Shown here: positions 1 through 9,700 of the stretch, piece after piece
Layout: every line of letters begins with the position of its first letter
Position numbering within the stretch: position 1 is the first letter of the stretch
DNA from: Gamarada debralockiae
Taxonomy: Eukaryota; Ascomycota; Leotiomycetes; Helotiales; Hyphodiscaceae
Direction of reading: 5' to 3'
DNA length: 17,594 nucleotides
Assembly: GCA_002803225.1 (NCBI GenBank)
Contig: NXFV01000656.1
Span: 1 to 17,594, forward strand
Notes under the pieces: model-generated
Databases searched by the model: none
What the model was told of the DNA's origin: nothing
Seen by the model: the letters and a program-made list of their open reading frames with translations, nothing else
Translations under genes and position numbers: made by a program

Positions 1-265
1 AGCTTTCTTAATATTAGACTTAAATTTATCGAGTTAATTTTAAAGTTCTTAAATTAAGAGTTATACTTTAGCTAGCTTAGTAACTTTGTTATTATAACCT
101 AAGACCTTTAGTTTCTTTATAGTAATTAAGTACTTGCTCTTTATATTCTTTTTAGCGACTATTTTAATATTTATAATAAGTATATTAATATTATTTAAGT
201 ATTTACTATATTTCTTAATATCAAGGATTATCTTCTAGCTATTAATCTTAGACTAACGCTTAAAA
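1..265 (-). other. RIP-degraded DNA with a possible decayed reading frame
   Basis: This stretch is very AT-rich and nearly lacks CpA/TpG. On the minus strand, in the phase of the codon at 257-259, one frame has only TAA/TAG interruptions and is rich in Tyr, Lys, Glu and Leu. I recognise no domain. Because RIP turns CAA/CAG into TAA/TAG, ignoring those codons makes almost any frame look open here, so this is weak evidence. No start, splice site or ribosomal context is visible. It could be a fragment of a transposon or of a duplicated host gene. Confidence 0.2.
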
Positions 266-530
266 TGAGTAGTATATTGTAGAAGGAACGAAATACAAGT
301 ATGAGCGCGTCCTAATTGCGCTGTGTATCGCACGTGCTCTTAGTAAGGGATAAAACAAAAATAATGTAAAACGAAGGTTATATACTTAAATGTACTACAA
401 AAATGCCTCAGAAAACAAGTTGTACAATTGCGCATATATATATAGGTATCTATATATAGGTCTAGCTGCAAAAGACAAAATATGCCCGGCTGGCACGTGA
501 CATCCAGCTAAGTAATTAGCATAACCGATT
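266..530. other. RIP-poor island between RIP-mutated blocks
   Basis: CpA and TpG are common here (about two dozen by eye), in contrast to both flanks. The island holds two CACGTG palindromes (331-336 and 494-499) and a duplicated TATATATAGG motif around 437-460. It runs from a TG at 266 to a CA at 502, so an old solo LTR is conceivable, but the bases flanking that interval do not form a target duplication. There is no convincing reading frame. RIP spares single-copy DNA, so this may be unique sequence trapped between repeats. Confidence 0.4.
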
Positions 531-546
531 TCCCTATTATATTTAT

Positions 547-553
547 CCCCCCT
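547..553 (-). other. Purine run, possible polypurine tract
   Basis: The minus strand reads TAGGGGGG here, downstream of the decayed minus-strand frame and next to the RIP-poor island. A retroelement PPT would look like this, but no paired LTR can be shown in the window, so this is only a candidate. Confidence 0.2.
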
Positions 554-599
554 AATATTTGTACTTACCCTTAAGTATTAAAAAGAAAAGGAAATTAAA

Positions 600-1198
600 T
601 AGAAAATTATACAAAAGAGAGAACTAATACTCTAATACTTTATTAAAAGAATCCCCCTTGTAATTGCTACTATAATTATATAATTGTCCCTTAATAATAT
701 TAATATTATTAACTTTATTACTTTTAACCCTTTTAAATAAAGTAAATAATCTAGGCATTAATATAGGTAAGTTGCAATTAGCTTACTAGGCTCCTATAAT
801 TGCCTCCTAATTCCTATAAAGGAAGAGCTTTTAAACCTCTCTTTAACTTTTTAATAACTTTAATAACCTTTAATTAACTTTAACTTCTTCAATAACTTTA
901 TTAATAACGCTAATTCCCTCCTTTCGCTCTTTCGCTATTGATTTAATCTCGCTATAGCTCAATTAAGTATCTCCTTCTTATTATTATTACTAACTAGTTT
1001 TAAATATAGACTTCGACCTCCTTACTTCGATCTTAGACCTTATAGTACATCTCCTTAGAAGTTATACTCCCTTTTACTATATAAACAAGCTGATATCTCT
1101 CAAGGTCCTTTTTATTAATCTATAATGTCTCCTTGTCTTTATAGTCAATACATTAGGAAGTTTCTTCTCTTTTTCTCTCCCCTTAAGTTGACTTTAAA
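600..1198 (-). pseudogene. Decayed unrecognised frame, distal part (split by the outer element)
   Basis: Minus-strand frame in phase with the codon at 1048-1050. Removing the outer element plus one target copy (12238 bp) puts this frame in register with the frame at 13442-13801, so both pieces were probably one coding sequence cut at CTAAC. The readable part (about 850-1198) is hydrophilic, rich in Lys, Glu, Arg and Tyr, with stops almost all TAA/TAG, as expected from CAA/CAG after RIP. Towards 600 it becomes a run of such stops interspersed with Ile, Leu and Tyr, which may have been Gln-rich or may be non-coding. No domain is recognised. A retroelement gag or a duplicated host gene are both possible. 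Confidence 0.3.
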
Positions 1199-1203
1199 CT
1201 AAC
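1199..1203. repeat. Target-site duplication of outer element, left copy
   Basis: CTAAC directly precedes the left LTR and is repeated exactly at 13437-13441 after the right LTR. Five bases is the usual duplication length for Ty3/gypsy integrases. Confidence 0.9.
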
Positions 1204-1438
1204 TATAAGGGGTCAAGTTAAGTCAAATGCCAAGAACTTAAGCTTAGGTTAAACTATAAATAACTATATAAAGAACTAAGAATACATGTATAGGCCTTTT
1301 GTAAATAAACAGAGGAGCGGGCCCTTGCGCTAGTGGTTGCTACGCAACTAGCCTGTGACAGTTCGCTACGGCTAGCCTATGACGGTTTGACGGTTCGCTA
1401 CGGCCATACTATAGCTAATATAGGTTCCAACCCTTATA
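1204..1438 (-). repeat. Outer element 3' LTR
   Basis: It aligns without gaps to 13202-13436. Both copies start TATAAG and end CCCTTATA on the plus strand, consistent with TG...CA termini changed to TA by RIP. Two copies of GTTCGCTACGGC lie near positions 1360 and 1392. This copy is less mutated than its partner. It is the 3' LTR because the polypurine tract abuts it on the inner side. Confidence 0.92.
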
Positions 1439-1450
1439 ATACCCCCTTCC
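1439..1450 (-). other. Polypurine tract of outer element
   Basis: The minus strand reads GGAAGGGGGTAT directly before the 3' LTR. This is the expected primer site for plus-strand DNA synthesis and fixes the element's orientation as minus. Confidence 0.75.
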
Positions 1451-3268
1451 TTACTAGTGCTTTTTACTTTTGTGAGTTCTTCTCCGGGCTAAACGGCCCC
1501 CGAAGAGTACCTTGTTAGCCTGTAAACGTGCTTCCCACTAGTCAAGTGCTATTGTATCTTCTATTGTAAATGCTGGGGTCTAGGTTAGTCTAGCGTATTT
1601 AGTCTATTTCATTAAATACTACTCCTTCCCCTCTCGAGCTTTCTTTTAATTTAAGATCTCGTCGATTTTGTACTCGTCTGTATTATTAATCCGTAAGGCA
1701 GGTGGCTAAGGCTTGTGGATTACTTAGCTAGGTAATAGGTTCGACCTTGCTAGTTTTAATAGATATGTGTGGAATACATTATAGATTCCTAGTAGTGTAT
1801 TTAGCCTATAGCTATAACTACTTATTACCTTTGTAATTGTGTACTTGGCGTACTTTGTATCTAGCTTCTTTGACGGGCGGTCCGTGGCGATATTCTCTAG
1901 GCTTAACTAAACCTTGTCGCTAACTTAGTATATAAGGGCTTAGATATGGCCCCGATTTGCGGCTCTTTCTTGCGCTTCTTGGGCTGTAGCTATTATTACT
2001 TAGGCCTATTCTCTTAGCTCCTTAAGCTTTTGTAAAATATAGTCGGCTTTAGTAATAGGAGAGTCCTTTGTGTTCTATAGTAATAGCTTATCTATAAAGT
2101 CCGCAAACAAGTCTTAATGCCAACTGTACAACAAAAAGAACGGGTCTAGGCCCGTTAATGTTAAACTCCGTCTGTAAATAGCAGCTATAGCTATTAATAG
2201 CTAAGGTAACTAATTATCTTGTGTATAGTTTACAAACTCCTAAAGGAAAGCTTTTATTACTTAGTTTATCCGTTCTGTTAATTTATTTGTTTTTAGTGAA
2301 AATGCAGTTAATAGTCTCCTTTTAATTTGTAGGATCTAGTAAATATAAGTTTATAGGGCGCCTGTAAATTGTGTTCCTTTATCTAATATAATAGTAAAGG
2401 GTAAGAAGTAATGTAAGTAGTATTATTAAATAAACTACTTTGTAATTATTTTGGCTTTTAAGTTGTTTAACCTATTGGCCACTACTCTTTTACTTAAGCG
2501 GTCTGTAATTATAATTATATTCTTATACCCTTTTGACTTTAGTAGGTCCGTAATAAAGTCTATAGAGATCTCTAACTATATCTAGTCTGGGATTAGTAGT
2601 GGTTTTAGAAACCCTTTCTTTCTTGACTTTTACAACTTGTTCTAGCTACAACTATCGCAGGCATTTATAAAGTCTTTAATATCCTTTGATATTCCGGGCT
2701 AAAAGAATTAGCGCGCTATAAAAGTATATATGGGTTCCCTCTTAAGGTAGCCTTTAACTACTAAATTATAAATCCTTTAGACAATATAGGTCTGTAAGTT
2801 ACCTGTAGATAGCACTTATCTTTTGCCTTAAAACAGTAGTTCTTTTTGTAATAATAGTGTATATTTTGTAATTGAAACTTTAAGTCTATACTTTAATAGT
2901 ATCTTGCGCTCTTAATCCTTAATTACTTAACATATTACTTAATACTTTTCGTCTTGTTTTATAGCCTCGTCTTAGTTTATGAGTTTATCTAGGAGGTCTC
3001 CAATTACAGTTAGCGTGTTTATAAACTTTTGTAGGGCCTCTTGGACATTGTCTTCAGTTTAGGTGCAGGTCCCCCAAGTCTTTACCAGCATAGCGTAAAT
3101 AGTAGCGTATATCATTAGAACTTCTGGCTATAGTAATTGTATATATTAGTTAAGTAACTAGTTATTATATGCGTCCTTTAGTAGGTCTTAGTCTCTTTAT
3201 GATAATACATTAGCCCATTTATTATCCTTTCCGGGCACGTGGACAATCTTAAACTTATATTAGGAGAG
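1451..3268 (-). pseudogene. Outer element pol, 3' part: end of RNase H, integrase, chromodomain
   Basis: This is the continuation of pol beyond the inner insertion. Next to the insertion it reads YKFKIVHVPGKDN (about 3223-3259), the end of RNase H. The integrase zinc-binding domain follows, with an intact CDSC motif at 2648-2659. The integrase core keeps all three catalytic codons: Asp at 2558-2560, Asp at 2381-2383 and Glu at 2273-2275. The last two are separated by 35 residues, the retroviral DD35E spacing. The C-terminal domain lies around 1730-1900 and a chromodomain around 1500-1680, with DEYKIDEIL near 1650-1680. The frame stays in one phase to TAG at 1454-1456, followed by TAA, just before the purine tract. 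Internal stops are mostly TAA/TAG from RIP. The last 100 bp are hardly mutated. Confidence 0.9.
3264..3268. repeat. Target-site duplication of inner element, left copy
   Basis: GAGAG precedes the 5' LTR and is repeated at 9696-9700. Both copies lie within the RNase H coding region of the outer element. Confidence 0.9.
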
Positions 3269-3297
3269 TATCACGGCGCGTGAATCACGTAATACTG

Positions 3298-3324
3298 GAT
3301 TTCCCCCGCCGGGCGGGGGAAATC
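3298..3324. repeat. Perfect 27-base palindrome in the 5' LTR
   Basis: Arms of 13 bases (GATTTCCCCCGCC and its reverse complement) surround a single central G. The counterpart in the 3' LTR (9470-9496) has six transitions and is no longer symmetrical. It could be a protein-binding site in U3 or a hairpin. Confidence 0.8.
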
Positions 3325-3420
3325 AACTAGAACTACTATATTTAGGGCCCTTATTAGCTCGCGCTAGCAAGGACCCTATATTAGTATAGTCCTAGGTCCT
3401 GTATATAAGCTCGAGCTTCT

Positions 3421-3465
3421 TATAAAGCTCTCTTCTTCTTCTTCTTCTTTCTTTAGCTTTAGATT
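3421..3465 (+). promoter_or_regulatory. Inner element LTR promoter and inferred transcript start
   Basis: TATAAA at 3421-3426 is followed by a pyrimidine-rich tract of CTT repeats and then AGCTTTAGATT at 3455-3465. The A at 3455 lies 34 bases downstream of the TATA box, a usual distance for a start site. The sequence from 3455 is the part complementary to the PBS, which independently suggests that the RNA begins here. The same arrangement is at 9593-9637 in the 3' LTR. Confidence 0.55.
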
Positions 3466-3524
3466 CTTAATATAAATATACGTTTACTTATTCCTTCGGG
3501 TCTTATCTAGTATAGCTGTTATAT

Positions 3525-3535
3525 AATCTAAAGCT
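3525..3535 (+). other. Primer binding site, self-priming type
   Basis: AATCTAAAGCT, starting one base after the 5' LTR, is the exact reverse complement of AGCTTTAGATT at 3455-3465 in the LTR (11 of 11). In Tf1/sushi-group elements the 5' end of the element's own RNA folds back onto such a PBS to prime reverse transcription. I see no tRNA-like TGG start here. The function is inferred. Confidence 0.6.
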
Positions 3536-3540
3536 TAATT

Positions 3541-5097
3541 ATAACGTCTAGGAAGATAGTAAATATCCTAGCTAGTAGTAGGACTACTAAAGAGTTAGTC
3601 TTATAAGGAGCTAACTATCTAACCTTTTAGTATTACCTATTAGATAGATAAGCTATTAGTATAAAACCCTAATTAATAAATACTATAGATAGTAATATAG
3701 GTCCTAGTCACTAACTCTTTAGATAAGATAATTACCTATTAACTAAAATACTATAGAGTATTAAGCCTATCGAGTATACTAACTTAAGAGAAGTCCTTAC
3801 TATATATAGTAGAAAGAGCAGAGATACTACTTATATAAAGCCTCCTTACAAAAGGCATACTCGGAAAGAATAGTTCGAGTAGAACTAGGCCTAGGAAGAA
3901 TGTATATAGGCACTAGAAAGATAATTAGTAGAGTACTCTCCTTAATCCTTTTTTAATAGTAATATAAAGTCAAGTAATAGGCGTATTATATACCCCCTTT
4001 TCTCCCCTTATAGCTTATAAAGAGCTACTACTCCCTATTATACTCGTAATAAATAATAGTAATACAGCTACTCACTGCCCTTAATAAACGAGCTAATTAC
4101 CTAAGGAATACTATTTTGTCTTTTATAGTAAACTCTATAGGCTAATAGTAAAGCTACTACCTTAGTACTATAGGAGAAACGTAGCCTAAAGCTCCTAGAC
4201 TTAAAAGAGCTAAATAAATAAAATAAAGAGCTATTCTTTAACTAATAGCGAGCTTAAATAGAAGGTAAATTTTAGTCTAATACTAATTACTACGACTTTA
4301 AGTAAGATAAGATTAACTATATATATAACTATATACTTAGTAATACTCTTAGATACCTTATCCCCCGGATAAAGGCAAATGCTACTAACAAATAGACCTT
4401 AATAACAGAGATAATAGACTACTTAGCTACTTAGTTTATAGACTCTAACGAAAAGCTTAATAGCTAATTAGCGTTCTAGAAGCTCTAGATAAAGAGTACT
4501 AATATATTTAATTAGTTCTATGTAAGGTTTATAAAGCTAGCTAATAAGGCCGAGATTCCCTAGGCCTCTTATTTCGGCTTACTACTTAGAAAGGTTAGTA
4601 TATAGCTCAGGTATAATATTAAGGCTATTTTACTTAACTTAAACCTTAGCTATTAAGTACTAGTAGCCTAGTTACTACTAGTAGACTAATAGAATCATTC
4701 TCTTTGTATAAAGGAGATTATACTAAACTCGCGAGTAAGGATATCTAGTAAAGCTAAGAAAGCCTAACTAATATCTTTATTTCTAACTAGAACGCCTACC
4801 CTTAAATGTATAAGATAAGAAACCCCTTAATTATACAAGAGCTTATTAGCTTACACTAGTAAAGGTTAGACTCCTAATATCTCTTACCTAAAGAGCCTTA
4901 CTACTATTAGCAAGTGTTTTAACTATAAGGAATCTAGATATATCTTATATAACTGTCTTAAACGGAAAAGGCTAAGGCTTATTAATAAGTTCTAGTTTAC
5001 TAAGGAAGAAGGACTAGACGATATTAAAAATATTAAGTTAAGTATAGAGGATATTAGTAATAATAATATAGAGTAGCTAAAAAACTACTCTAGCTAA
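3541..5097 (+). pseudogene. Inner element gag (capsid and zinc knuckle)
   Basis: The structural Gag frame has codons in the phase of 3541. It would form the virus-like particle and bind element RNA. A capsid-like stretch lies about 4357-4790, including FYVRFIKLANKAEIP near 4518. A CCHC zinc knuckle follows at 4915-4956: first and last Cys are kept, the second Cys (4924-4926) and the His (4939-4941) have become Tyr. The phase is unbroken to the slippery site at 5079-5085, with TAA at 5095-5097. The start is uncertain. ATA at 3541-3543 just after the PBS could be a mutated ATG, giving about 518 codons. Many TAA/TAG interrupt it. Confidence 0.75.
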
Positions 5098-5118
5098 AGG
5101 AAGACTCTTCTCTAGCTA
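5079..5118 (+). promoter_or_regulatory. Candidate -1 ribosomal frameshift signal (gag to pol)
   Basis: A AAA AAC at 5079-5085 lies in the gag phase as X XXY YYZ (codons CTA AAA AAC). A -1 slip continues at 5085, exactly the pol phase. After a 5-base spacer, 5091-5118 can fold: 5091-5096 with 5113-5118, one mismatch, then 5098-5101 with 5108-5111 including one G-U pair. The gag phase ends at TAA 5095-5097. RIP could have changed G to A in the run, so the ancestral heptamer may have differed. Confidence 0.6.
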
Positions 5119-8100
5119 ATAGTATTAGTCTTTAGTTCTTTAACCTATAAGAAATTAATTTATTAAAGCTACTAGGTAGCAATTAGTTCTTATTTCTATA
5201 TATAATAATAAAGAATAGATTCTCTACTTAATTATAAGTACTATTTAATACTAGAGCAGGCGGTTATATGTACATAGGCCATATTATTACTAATATACTT
5301 ATAAGACGATTTGATCTTTAGTAATATTTACTACTAAAGACTATACCTATCCGAGGCTATAATAGAGTACCTAGTATACTAGCTACTTATTATATTCTTA
5401 TTAATCTAACTATAGAAAGCAGAACTTACTATAATTACCTATTAGTAATTCTAGACTCCTTAAGCTAAGATATTATTATTAGAAGGAACTTAATATATTA
5501 TTAGTATCTTAAGTTAGATATAAGTATATATCTTCTAGAGTAGCTAGAAGAGACACCTTTAACTTTCTCTTTTATAAAGTAGATAGTTGTAACTAAACGA
5601 TAGCTACTATAACTACTATAACGCCTAAATCAGGAATATATATATAATATCAGGAGAATAGACTAGCTCCTAGTAGTCGAAGATAAGTACTAATAAGATA
5701 GAAGTATAAGTTATATCTAATCTATAGCTATTCTAGGGAAACCCTATGTCTTAGTAACTACTAGGAAGAGTATACCCTAGGAACTATCTATATTATAACC
5801 CCCTATCCTATTTCCTAGACTAGGGCTAGGAAATCTAGAATAACTATCTCCCGGCTAATTTCCTCTACTAGACAAGGGAAATCTAGAATATAACGTATAC
5901 CCCGTACTAGCCCTAAACTAGCCTCTTATTAACTTAAGCCAATAAGGCTCCTCTCAGGGCTTAGACTCCCCCTTAGTAGTAGCTATTCCCTATAGATATT
6001 ATCTAATATTCCTTAAACGCTATAAATAGGACCTTAGGAATAGCCTTTATATAATAGAGTAAGAGCTTATAAAGAAGCTCCCTTTACTTTCCCCCTAATA
6101 AATAAAACTACTAGCTAACTTAACTAATTAAGACGTTACTATTACTATTAATATTAGCCTAATTAGTACTATAGGTTTTTACTTTAATATATAATAACAT
6201 AAGGCTATAGTCTTCTTTATATCCTTAAACAAGGTAAACTAGATAATTAATAAGAAGGAGCTAGTAAAAGAGTAATAGTATATAAAGACTAAAGACTAAG
6301 AAGATATAGAGCTTATATAAATACTACTCCTATTATAATATAAGGAGTTTAAGGATATTTTCTTAAAAGTAGCCTTTAATAAGTTTCCCTTATTATACCT
6401 ATATAACTATAAAATCAAGCTTATAGCTAAGAACTACCTAATGAAGACCCTACTCTAGAGCTAGACTATAGAAGAGCTATAGACTATTAAGAAATACTTA
6501 ATTAAGAACTTAGCTAAAGGCTTTATCTTAGTATTATAGGAACTATTTAAAGTACCTATTATATTTATTAAGAAGCCAAATAATAGGCTATAGTTTTATA
6601 TTAACTTTAGGAAGTTAAACGCTATTATAAAGAAGGACTAGTACCCCTTACCCTTAATTAATAAAATACTAGCTAAGCTTATTAGAGCTAAGGTCTTTAT
6701 AAAGCTTAATATATAATAAGCTTTTTACTATATATATATTAAGGAATCTAGCTACGCCTTAACTATGTTTTGCACTCGATATAGCTCCTACTAGTATAAT
6801 ATACTCCCCTTTAGTTTAACGAATAGCCTAATAACCTAGTAATAGTTTATAAATAATATTCTATTTAACTTCTTAGACGTCTTTTATACTATATATCTAA
6901 ACGATATTCTAATTTACTCTAAGGACCCTCTAATACACAAAATACAAGTTAAGTAAGTCCTAGAGTATCTCTAGAAAGCTAGTATTTAAGCTAATATTAA
7001 GAAATACGAGTTTAGTATAATTTATATAAAGTACCTAGGCTTTATTATTAATACTAATAGTATTTCTATTGACCTTACTAAGATTAAGATAGTTAAAGAT
7101 TAAGTACTATTAAAGATAATATAAAGAGTATAATTATACTTAGGCTTTTATAACTTCTATTAGCGCTTTATATAGAACTACAAAACGATTACTAGACCTC
7201 TTGTCTAGTTTACTTAGAAAAAGAACCTCTTTAACTTTAATAACTACTATATACTAGCTTTTAATACTCTTAAGTAATAACTGCTCTTTATACTCTTTCT
7301 TACTTACTATAATATTAATAGATAGTATATACTTAAGACTAACTTATCTGATACTATTATTACTATAGTGTTTTTATAGCTAGGCTTAGATAGTAAGTAG
7401 TACTTAGTAGGCTACTTCTTAAAGATAATGAACCTTACTGAGTATAACTATATAATCTATAATAAAGAGCTATTAGCTATTATTAGGGCATTTGAGTACT
7501 AGTGAGTAGAACTTAAAGGAAGTAATAACCTTGTCTTAATAGTAACTAACTATAAGACATTAGAGTACTTTATAACTATAAAGTCGCTTATAGTACAGTA
7601 AGTGTACTAGGCTAAGATCCTCTTTAAGTATAACTTCCGAATTAAGTATAAGCTAAGTAAACTTAATTGTATAGACCTATTAATATACTAAGAATAGGAT
7701 ATTACTCCTTAGGATAAGCTTAAGAAGTTAAACTAAGAATAAGTATTACTTTGGCCTAATATACTCTTTAAGGAGCTCTAAGAAATAATTTAGCTCTAAT
7801 TAATATACGTAGATACTATCGCCCTGTTGATTTATAAATAATTAGAGCTTATTAACTATATCCTAGTAGTAAACTAATCTAGTCTAGAGCTAGAAGGTTA
7901 TTATATATTAGCTTGTAAAGGTAGTAATAAGTTTTAGAGTTTGTAAGACAGACTACTTACTTGCCGTAGTATACTCGTGGTACTAGTCTCTTACAAAGGC
8001 TACTACCTTTATACTAAGTTAATTAACGAGGCCTATAGTCTAATCTTAACTGCTTATCTTAGTAAGATAAAGACATATAAGTTACTATAGACTAGATACT

Positions 8101-9431
8101 ATTGGAAAGGCCTTGTATAAGATATAAACTAATATATTACTAACTGCTATACCTATTAAGTATTTATAGTACCTTGAGACAAGACCCTAGGGTTATTATA
8201 CCCTTTTCTAGTTCCCTTTCAGCTATAGAAAGATATAATAATAAACTTTAAGGACTTCCCTAAAGCTAAAAATAATATAAATACTATAGTTGTTTTTATT
8301 AACTACCTTAGTAAGCAGCTTATTAGTATCTTATACTATAAGACTTACTTTACAAGGGACCTTACTATACTGTACTATATATATATCTTCTATTACTTTA
8401 GGCTATTAAATATTATTATTAGCGACTAAGGCCCTTAGTTTATTAGTATCTTCTAGAACAAACTTAATAGCCTACTAAGAACTAAGCTCCTCTTATTAAT
8501 AGTAGACTACTCTTAAATAGATAGCTAAACAGAGAACTATAACTAGTAGCTAAATTAGCGCCTTCATTTGTTTATTAACTACTACTAGGACAATTAGCTA
8601 GAGCTAATTTACCTAGTAGACTATACTACTATAGTACTTCCCTATAAGTCTATAGGAATATCTTTATTTATAGTTAAATATAACTATAAACCCTAGATAT
8701 TATTTAATTAAGAGGTTTTATCTAAGGGCTATATACCTAAGGAATACCTAGATTAATAAGAAGCCTAATAGCTAGCTTAATATATAGAGGGTATTTAGGC
8801 TAAGGCGCGCGCTAATATACTAAAGGCTTAGGAATAATAAGCTATACAAGCTAATAAGTACTAATAAGCCATTAATTAGAATATAAAAGATAAGGTATAA
8901 GTTTCGACTAAGAACTTTAAGTCGAATTATTTAAGCTATAAATTAGACTACTAGTAACAAGGACTATATATAGTCCTAAATAAGATAAAGTATAGCTATA
9001 AGCTTGACTTACTGCCTACTATAAGAGTCTATAATACGTTTTATACTAAGAAGCTTTAGAAAGATCCTAGTAACCTACTACTTAGGTAATAAAACCTTAT
9101 ATTAGAACTAGTATAGTATAGAGATAACGATAAATAGGAAGTTAGGGAAATCTTAGACAGCTAAGTATATATACACTAGAAGAACTTATACTACTAAGTA
9201 CGCTAGAAGAGTAATAGGCCGCAGGACTTTAGCTGGCATAGAGCCTCTAATTTAAAGGGTTACTATTACCTACTAAAGTAGTTCTATGAGAGTCGGCCAA
9301 ATACAGTAGGATTACTAGTACGCTTAGAGTACTGGATTAAGGAATATAAGACTAGAAAAGAAGAATTTAAGGAGTATATAGACGATAATAAACCTTTGTA
9401 TTACTAGAACTATAGTTAGTTCTACTTATAG
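5085..9431 (+). pseudogene. Inner element pol: protease, RT, RNase H, integrase, chromodomain
   Basis: The polyprotein frame is in one phase (codons starting at multiples of 3) for about 4.3 kb. Protease active site at 5247-5258 reads NTRA where DTGA is expected. RT has FYINFRKLNAIIKKD at 6594-6638 and YLNDILIYS at 6894-6920, with the first catalytic Asp of YxDD now Asn, then KYLGFII near 7030. RNase H follows at about 7300-7690. The integrase zinc domain at about 8028-8160 has lost both His and one Cys to Tyr. In the core the first Asp is Asn (8244-8246), while the second Asp (8424-8426) and Glu (8532-8534, DD35E) remain. The C-terminal domain is at about 8930-9060. A chromodomain is at about 9138-9300, with EVREILDS near its start. 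TAG at 9429-9431 touches the PPT. Dozens of TAA/TAG codons inactivate it. Confidence 0.93.
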
Positions 9432-9440
9432 AGGGGGGAA
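9431..9440 (+). other. Polypurine tract of inner element
   Basis: GAGGGGGGAA lies immediately before the 3' LTR and is the plus-strand priming site. It confirms both the orientation and the LTR boundary at 9441. Confidence 0.85.
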
Positions 9441-9695
9441 TATCACAGCGTATAAATCATATAATATTAGATTTCCCTTGCTAGACAGGGGAAATCAACT
9501 AGAACTACTATATTTAGGGCCCTTATTAGCTCGCACTAATAAGGACCCTGTATTAGTATAGTCCTAGGTCCTGTATATAAGCTCGAGCTTCTTATAAAGC
9601 TCTCTTCTTCTTCTTCTTCTTTCTTTAGCTTTAGATTCTTAATATAAACGCGCGTTTACCTATTCCTTCGGGTCTTATCTAGTGCAGCTATTATA
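9441..9695 (+). repeat. Inner element 3' LTR
   Basis: Same length and ends as the 5' LTR. Mutations are unevenly shared: U3 (9447-9496) is more mutated here, whereas the last 50 bases keep CGCGCG and GTGCAG that are mutated in the 5' copy. Every difference I found is a transition. Confidence 0.95.
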
Positions 9696-9700
9696 GAGAG
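9696..9700. repeat. Target-site duplication of inner element, right copy
   Basis: GAGAG, identical to 3264-3268. Outer-element pol sequence resumes directly after it. Confidence 0.9.

Larger units (their letters stand above)
3269..3523 (+). repeat. Inner element 5' LTR
   Basis: It is a gap-free match to 9441-9695. It begins TATCACGG and ends GTTATA, consistent with TGT...ACA ends altered by RIP. It contains a perfect GC-rich palindrome (3298-3324), a TATA box (3421-3426), a CTT-repeat pyrimidine tract (about 3431-3454) and the inferred transcript start (3455). Confidence 0.95.
3269..9695 (+). mobile_element. Inner Ty3/gypsy chromovirus, full length, RIP-inactivated
   Basis: This is a complete 6427-bp LTR retrotransposon: two 255-bp LTRs, GAGAG duplications, promoter, PBS, gag, pol and PPT, all on the plus strand. 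The order protease, RT, RNase H, integrase, chromodomain defines a Ty3/gypsy chromovirus. The pol phase is kept from 5085 to 9431, so decay has been by point mutation with no net indel. CpA and TpG are almost absent in the coding part. The LTRs differ at 26 of 255 positions by my count, all transitions. Loss of catalytic residues in protease, RT and integrase means no activity from this copy. Confidence 0.95.

Noticed and set aside
435..460. TATATATAGG repeats considered as a core promoter
   Set aside because: No reading frame follows on either strand within a sensible distance; alternating TA is expected in this composition.
1333..1518. Open reading frame of 61 codons with an ATG on the plus strand
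   Set aside because: It starts inside the outer 3' LTR, crosses the LTR end and polypurine tract, and then runs antisense through the little-mutated end of the outer pol. No family resemblance and no promoter context; it is a chance frame.
3431..3454. CTT trinucleotide run, considered as a microsatellite locus
   Set aside because: It is present at the same place in both LTRs (again at about 9603-9626) and is simply part of the LTR leader before the transcript start.
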